From: Gonatopus flavifemur
Lineage: Eukaryota; Arthropoda; Insecta; Hymenoptera; Dryinidae
Direction: 5' to 3'
NCBI GenBank assembly: GCA_018340375.1
Contig: JAFFJZ010000002.1
Location: 20,726,001 to 20,790,000, forward strand
Length of the DNA stretch: 64,000 nucleotides
Under the pieces are notes generated by a model. The model was not told the origin of the DNA, ran no database searches, and saw only the letters and a program-made list of their open reading frames with translations. Positions 58,648 through 64,000 of this stretch are shown here, piece after piece (the stretch's first letter is position 1; each line of letters begins with the position of its first letter). The position numbers and the translations under genes were made by a program.

Positions 58648-61440
58648 CAATATGTTGTGATTAATATTTCAGCGTTTCAGGTGAATTAACTATTCTTCTA
58701 CAATTAGTTAATTAATTTCATATCTTCTAAGTTATATCACATTTTCTTCTGGTACACAGTCATAGACTCGAATGCGATATAAAATGGAAGGTCTTTCAAG
58801 TTTACAATGAAGTTCTAGATACAGAACGCTTGGAATTAAAAGAATCATATTTGTATTCTTAGATAGTTTATGTTAATGGTAACTGTTGTGATATAATTGA
58901 TATGATCAATTCACTCGTACGATACTTTAACGTGACTATATATCATACTTAAATTGAAAATTAATCATACTTGTCTCTTAGTGTAAATTTTCATCACGAG
59001 TATACAACGTTCTGTTTATTTCAGTAGAATTTTGTCGATTGACTTCGCATTAACTTATTCGAATAATATTCAACTAAAGATTTTAACATTTACATTTATA
59101 CAGAAGAATGTAACAAATTTCCACTAACTTCATTAAAATAACTGGCCCTTGTCGACTGATCGTGAGTTACAAATTCTAAACATCATTCTTTATCGCAATT
59201 CATAAAACTGTTTGCAAAAACTCGATATATTTCCAAACACTTCGAAACTTGCATTCATCATTTTATTTCCATCGAAATGTCTCAATAAAAAACTTTTGTC
59301 GCGTCTTAAATCTCCTGTTTTCGATTCCAAGACATTCGAAAACCCATGTGACATCCGCATACACCAATGAATTTTCATTAAATTTTTGTAAAACACCATT
59401 TAGTATGCAAAACACGTATGTGTAAATGTTATGTCTTACACGACCACGTTTCTCGCTACACGAGTTTTTGCAATGCAAAAACGTTATCATTCTTATTGGA
59501 TTATCATACGTTCACTATCAATCAGCGAGTGATTCATTTGAAAACACATGCTATCAATTTGAATTTTCTCCAAGTGAAATTCATGTAGGAAAATTTTCAT
59601 ACATGTGCTTCATGTGAATATCAACTCACAAATTTCCTAATGTCGATTACAAATAAAAAATTTTGTTATAATAGTCATTAAAAAAATGCTTTTGCATGTC
59701 ATTTGATATTCTATTCACGTATATTCACGATATATTGATTCTCAATATATTTTTATTTATCTAATTGCTAAAAGATCTTTGGTTACATACTTTTTGTAAG
59801 ATACTTAGAAAATTAACTGATTCTCAATGCTTTTCTTTAATTTCACAGTGGCTTGTTTCCATTATTCGATCAGTAATCCACACAATTTTACTTATTTCAT
59901 ACAACACTTTATAATCCTAATGATATGTTTATAAAGGAGAAATAATTCTACAGTTCTCCAATTCTCAAATCTTTGATTCATACGTGACAATTCCACAGCC
60001 TGTAATTCATGGAACGTTGATTAACATTTATCAGGATCTATATCGCTCAACGCGAACTTGGATTCTTACTTAATTACTTTTTTCTCAGTGCATTCGAAAT
60101 TATATCAATTGAAGAATTAACACAAAAATATAATTCATTAGATCGATTTATCATGATATGAAGGGGATTTGTATAGTCTAACAAATTCATACGCAAAGCA
60201 AACAAACAAAACATTTACTGTATCAATAATTTTCTTGAAATGTCTTAAAGAATAATATCATTTTCACTCATTCAATATGAAGTGTTAGTGACCTAATCGA
60301 TGGTTGATTGAAAGCTTATTCAATACAAAACTTTGATTCAATCTTCATTCAGAGCTCGTGTCCTGAAGAGTAATTGATTTTTCAGTTTAAAGATTCTACT
60401 GAACTGAAGGATTTACTATATCTTGAAATTGATCTGTGTTAAACAAATCAAAGTTTCTATAAAATAGGTGGAAAATCCATTTCTGTGTTAGAACTTCAAG
60501 AACTGAAAATATCTTCGTTTTTTCAATGAAAACAGTTTGGGATGATCAAAAACCCAACTGTTCGCTTGGTATTTTTCATGTGCCACTTATGATAATTTAT
60601 ACGCAGACAAAATTTTCAATCAAAATTACCGTGAAAATTCAATAAGCGAGAGTGCAATAAAATAGAAAGCATCGAGTTATGTAAATTTTGTCTCCGTTTG
60701 TAATTCTTTTCTATCGATATTTCAATTCTTCGTATATCTTTTCCATTCTTCGTTGATTCAAATGAAATAAAACGATGCACTTAACGACTTCGTTTCAGAT
60801 TTCAAGTTTATCGCGATGAATATCATTTCCAATTATATTCTTAGCGCTATTGTATTATCTCTTTAATTTCCACTGTGTCCGTCAAGGAGTTTCTGTATTC
60901 AAGGATATCGGCGATAATGAAATTAAAGATTTCAGCTGTGTGCCATTCTTCAGAATTCTCAAAGATTCGAGCCATCGTCGGGATTTGTAAATTTTCAGTC
61001 GTAATATTGATTTTTTTCCTCGTTGTATCGAACTGAACCCATCGATATAAGGGAAGTCCGATTTTATCTGAAAACAATATAAACTATATATATTAGACAT
61101 TGTGAAAAGAATACTTTCAAAACTGCCAAAGAAAGTTTTACGAAAATTTTGGAGACTTCCCAAACATTTGTTTGTCAATTCAAAAAGGAAGTTCGAAAAC
61201 TATTTTGCCAAAACAAGGTTGTGAAAAACAACTTTTTTCACAGTGCACTGTGAGAAAAACTTTTAAATTTGATAGAAAATTTCGTATGAAATTCAATGTT
61301 GCTATATTAAATTTGATGAAGTTCTTAAATTTAATGTGGATTATGAAATTTTAGAATTCCTTATTGAAATGTAAGGAATGATTTATTAAAGCTGCGAATA
61401 TCTCATTAAAATTTAGAAGAAAATTCTAGGGATCAAGAAT
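58648..61440. other. AT-rich intergenic DNA, no feature
   Basis: A small isolated palindrome CAGTGCACTG is at about 61230-61250 (TTTTTCACAGTGCACTGTGAGAAA), perhaps two MITE ends abutting. Otherwise I see nothing. Confidence 0.4.
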
Positions 61441-61923
61441 TACACAGTGAAAAATTGTTTCCTAAATTTCATATAAATTTATGTGAAGCACACAGCGAAA
61501 AATTTGGTGCCACAGAAGGTCCACTCAGAGTTTGTGTTGAAAACAACATATCAAATTCTAGAATTCATAGATTTTTAGTGTAAGTTCAACATTTTTGTGT
61601 TGATTTGATATATTTTTTGTGTTAATATTTAACATAAATTGCGAGTGGACCTCCTCAGATATAGGTACTTGTGCCTTAAAAATACACAAGATTTTCCGCT
61701 GTGCAATTAACATATGAAATCTGTATTAATTTCAAAACTTTTCTAACTTTTTATATGATATCTCATACAGAATTATGATTTTTCATGCATTTTTAAATGA
61801 ATTTTAATACATTTTGCAGTAAATTTCATGAATTCATGATTGAACTTGATTTTTTCAATTACAAGTTTCAGAATTTTCATATTCATCTGATGTAGAAAAT
61901 TTCAGACCATTTTTCACAGTGTA
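61441..61923. mobile_element. MITE with TACACAGTGAAAAATTG end, split by another
   Basis: TACACAGTGAAAAATTG on the left and CCATTTTTCACAGTGTA on the right. The flanks consist of AATTTCATATAAATTTATG-like text, as in the 51050-52305 element. It is interrupted by the element at 61489-61705. Confidence 0.6.
61489..61705. mobile_element. MITE, 'GGTCCACTCAAAATTTGTG' family, copy 2 (nested)
   Basis: CACACAGCGAAAAATTTGGTG to GATTTTCCGCTGTGC. GGTCCACTCAGAGTTTGTG and ATTGCGAGTGGACC face each other, as in the copy at 56224-56435. Confidence 0.7.
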
Positions 61924-62026
61924 TTATTGAAGTTGATATCATATCATGAAATTTGATAGATTGTGTTATGTAAAATATTTTATAACATTTTATGAAACTC
62001 AAGGCAGATTCTGTTCACAGTGTTTA

Positions 62027-62324
62027 TACACTGAGAGTCCAATTTTTTAGATTGGAAGAAATTCTTCTTTGTCCTCATTCCAATAAATATTTTTTTCAAT
62101 CAAAGAAAATTCAGTTGGAAGGAAAAAGTTTTCATCAAACTGAAACAAAGAACTTTCAAATTGTATAACAAAAATATACTCCTTTTTAAATTTGAAAAAA
62201 ATTACTTCAACTCAATCAAAAATTTTCTCATTGAAATGAATTATTTTTCCCATTGAAAACAAGATTTGCCAGAATGAGGGCAAAGAAATTTTCTTCCAAT
62301 CTAAGAAATTGGGTTCTCAGTGTA
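62027..62324. mobile_element. MITE, 'ACTGAGAACCCAATTT' family, copy 2
   Basis: TACACTGAGAGTCCAATTTT to AAATTGGGTTCTCAGTGTA. It shares the TTTGTCCTCATTCCAATAAA block and its mirror with the copies at 3611 and 62440. Confidence 0.85.
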
Positions 62325-62439
62325 TAAAAATTCAAATTCCGTCAATATTTAGACTCATAATTTTTCCATTTAACCATTATTTTTCTCCTCGAAGGGTGTC
62401 AAGAATACATCTATATTGAGTGTCATGCTATGTTCGCCT

Positions 62440-62735
62440 TACACTGAGAACCCAATTTTTTACACTTGGAGAAAATTTTTTTGCCCTCATTCTGATAAAT
62501 CGTGTGTCCAATGGAAAAAATAATTCATGTCAACGGGAAAATTTTTTATTAAACTGAAATTACATTCTTCGAATTTGAGAAGAAATATATTTCTGTTTCG
62601 ATTTGAAAATTCTTTGTTGCAATTTGATGAAAACTTTTTCTATTGAACTGAATTTTTTTTCATTGAAAAAAAGATTTATTAGAATGAGGGCAAAGAAAAT
62701 TTTCTCCCAGGCTAAAAAATTGGATTCTCAGTGTA
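62440..62735. mobile_element. MITE, 'ACTGAGAACCCAATTT' family, copy 3
   Basis: TACACTGAGAACCCAATTTT to AAATTGGATTCTCAGTGTA. It sits about 115 bp from copy 2, in the same family and size. Confidence 0.85.
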
Positions 62736-62755
62736 GACTCTTTAGAAACTACGGG

Positions 62756-63081
62756 CCATCCTCATTTTCTACAAAAACCAGTATGAACACCATTTTTCTA
62801 ATCTGCAGTACCTAATCACTGGATTGGTGATTCTTTTTAGTAAATAGTAGATAAAATACCATCCTCTCCAGCTAAATTGATGTAAATAAACCACACAGTT
62901 AATTTTTTATTAAGCTTTGAAGCATCAAAAAGCACTGCGTGCTTTATTTACATAAATTTAGCTTGAGAGAATAGTATTTCATCTACTATTTACTATAAAA
63001 AAATTACCAATTCAGTAATTGAGTAGTACTACAGATTAGAAAAATTATGTTCACACTGATTTTTGTAGAAAATGAGAATGA
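62756..63081. repeat. Inverted repeat, arms about 135 bp
   Basis: CTCATTTTCTACAAAAACCAGT mirrors ACTGATTTTTGTAGAAAATGAG; further in, TAGTAAATAGTAGATAAAATA mirrors TATTTCATCTACTATTTACTA. The loop holds GCACTGCGTGC. The ends match no other family here. Confidence 0.75.
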
Positions 63082-63151
63082 CCCATACAGGCATTGTTAA
63101 ACTTCATTATTAACCAACTTTGTTCGAAATTTCATGGGAATAGTTCATAAA

Positions 63152-63398
63152 GAGGTGTGTGCGAGTACTCGAAATTTTCGAGTACTCTCGAGTCGAGTAT
63201 TTTGTACTACTCGAAATTCTCGAGTTACTCGATAATCTTCGAGTAATATGTCGATTTTCTTAGAATTATCATGAATTATCATATTATATACTTTTCGAGT
63301 CCTTGAAAATCTACCAGATACTGGAAAAATTTTTGGGTACTCGGTGAAACTTCAATTATTCGAGTCGCCTCGAAAAAATGACTACTCGCACACCCCTA
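63152..63398. mobile_element. hAT-type palindromic MITE of CGAGTACTCGA repeats, copy 2
   Basis: GAGGTGTGTGCGAGTACTCG to GACTACTCGCACACCCCTA, with exact 8-bp direct repeats TTCATAAA at 63144-63151 and 63399-63406. It is the same family as 21098-21387. Confidence 0.85.
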
Positions 63399-63542
63399 TT
63401 CATAAATAAAATTCCATTTCACGAGCAATTAGGAGAAGACTTATTTCATTTAAATTTTTTCCGAAGTGTGAACTTTGAACTCTGCTCTGGCAGCATGAAA
63501 AATCAAATTTCAGTGCAAAATTCTCAAAGAACATAGTACTCA

Positions 63543-63548
63543 TTTATT
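63543..63548 (-). terminator. Poly(A) signal of gene C
   Basis: AATAAA on the minus strand, in the context GGTAATAAATGAG, about 100 nt past the gene C stop at 63649. Distance and form are normal for an insect 3' end. Confidence 0.5.
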
Positions 63549-63648
63549 ACCTGATGGAAATATACTTTTCCATGACACAGTATTAATGCGAATCCTCTTG
63601 AATCATGAATCATATATTATTCGATTGCCTGAAAACATATCGCATGGA

Positions 63649-63999
63649 TCACCTCATCGATATAGCTCCCCAATCACTTTTAATGAGATCTGCTCCTTTC
63701 TCAGCTATCATGATAACTGGGGCATTGGTATTCCCACTGCATATGGTAGGCATTATAGACGCATCGATGACTCTCAAATTTTGAACACCGTGTACTCTCA
63801 ATCTGGGATCGACTACAGCTTTGGGATCTGAAGCAGGACCCATTTTTGCAGTACCAACAGGATGATAAATGGTCATCGTGATATGACGTATATGACACTC
63901 CCAATAAGCATCACTGCCAAACTTGAGATGTTTGCATCCAGGTAATTTGATGCGATGTACTCTAGATCCGAATTGCTTGAAGACTTTAGCCTCACTGAC
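63649..63999 (-). CDS. GMC oxidoreductase (glucose dehydrogenase-like), gene C, 3' end
   Basis: The last 116 codons are visible, open to the right edge; the 5' part lies outside. From the edge inward: [20 protein letters not shown], then the catalytic-His block [12 protein letters not shown], then [20 protein letters not shown]. Next comes [18 protein letters not shown], with the Asn that pairs with the His in the active site, and a short tail ending ISMR. This is the common insect form. Unlike gene B, there is no intron between DPRLR and VHG, so B and C differ in exon structure at this point. It is a third member of the tandem set, about 44.5 kb upstream of gene B. FAD-linked alcohol or sugar oxidation is inferred from the family; the substrate is unknown. 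Confidence 0.95.
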   Translation of the reverse strand, partial: VSEAKVFKQFGSRVHRIKLPGCKHLKFGSDAYWECHIRHITMTIYHPVGTAKMGPASDPKAVVDPRLRVHGVQNLRVIDASIMPTICSGNTNAPVIMIAEKGADLIKSDWGAISMR

Positions 64000-64000
64000 T

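Noticed and set aside
1..64000. tRNA, rRNA or CRISPR
   Set aside because: I scanned by eye for tRNA T-arm text, rRNA cores and evenly spaced repeats and saw none; a covariance-model search could still find a tRNA.

Overview
This is AT-rich eukaryotic DNA, almost certainly from an insect; a hymenopteran is my guess, based on overall character rather than any diagnostic gene. The only genes I can support firmly are three members of the glucose-methanol-choline (GMC) flavin oxidoreductase family (glucose-dehydrogenase-like), all on the minus strand and therefore in tandem. Gene A (1-923) has its 5' end in the window and runs off the left edge. Gene B is complete: a 609-codon first exon (17294-19120), an intron of about 10.1 kb, and a 45-codon last exon (7076-7213). 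Gene C enters from the right edge and supplies only its 3' end (63649-63999). Each carries the expected FAD or catalytic motifs for the part that is visible. A and B are close paralogues that also share a proximal promoter: a TATA box plus a 24-nt upstream block.

From about 19.3 kb to 63.6 kb I find no well-supported gene. The one weak candidate ORF is at 22713-23207, and a frame-broken coding relic lies at about 44.8-45.3 kb on the minus strand. The rest, including the 10-kb intron of B, is dominated by short palindromic non-autonomous DNA transposons (MITEs). Most have outer ends that are variants of TACACTGAGA, TACACGGAGA or TACACTGTGAAA with TA at both edges. Others are hAT-type with 8-bp target duplications (5110-5501, 37785-38134, 63152-63398), piggyBac-type with TTAA edges (4935-5624, 30796-31284) or pogo/Tigger-like (33496-33920 and its mirror). 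Several are clearly nested, which gives a relative order of insertion. No transposase gene is visible.

The most striking structure is a palindrome of about 3.6 kb (32879-36487). Its 1.1-kb arms are essentially identical around a 1.3-kb loop of tandem repeats. Just outside it lies a hAT-like terminus, and then a perfect histone-mRNA-type 3' stem-loop with no histone gene beside it. I see no tRNA, rRNA, CRISPR or prokaryotic-style operon, and nothing that clearly amounts to a new functional system. The leads most worth following are the palindrome, the orphan stem-loop, the shared promoter block of A and B, and the active-site changes in gene B.
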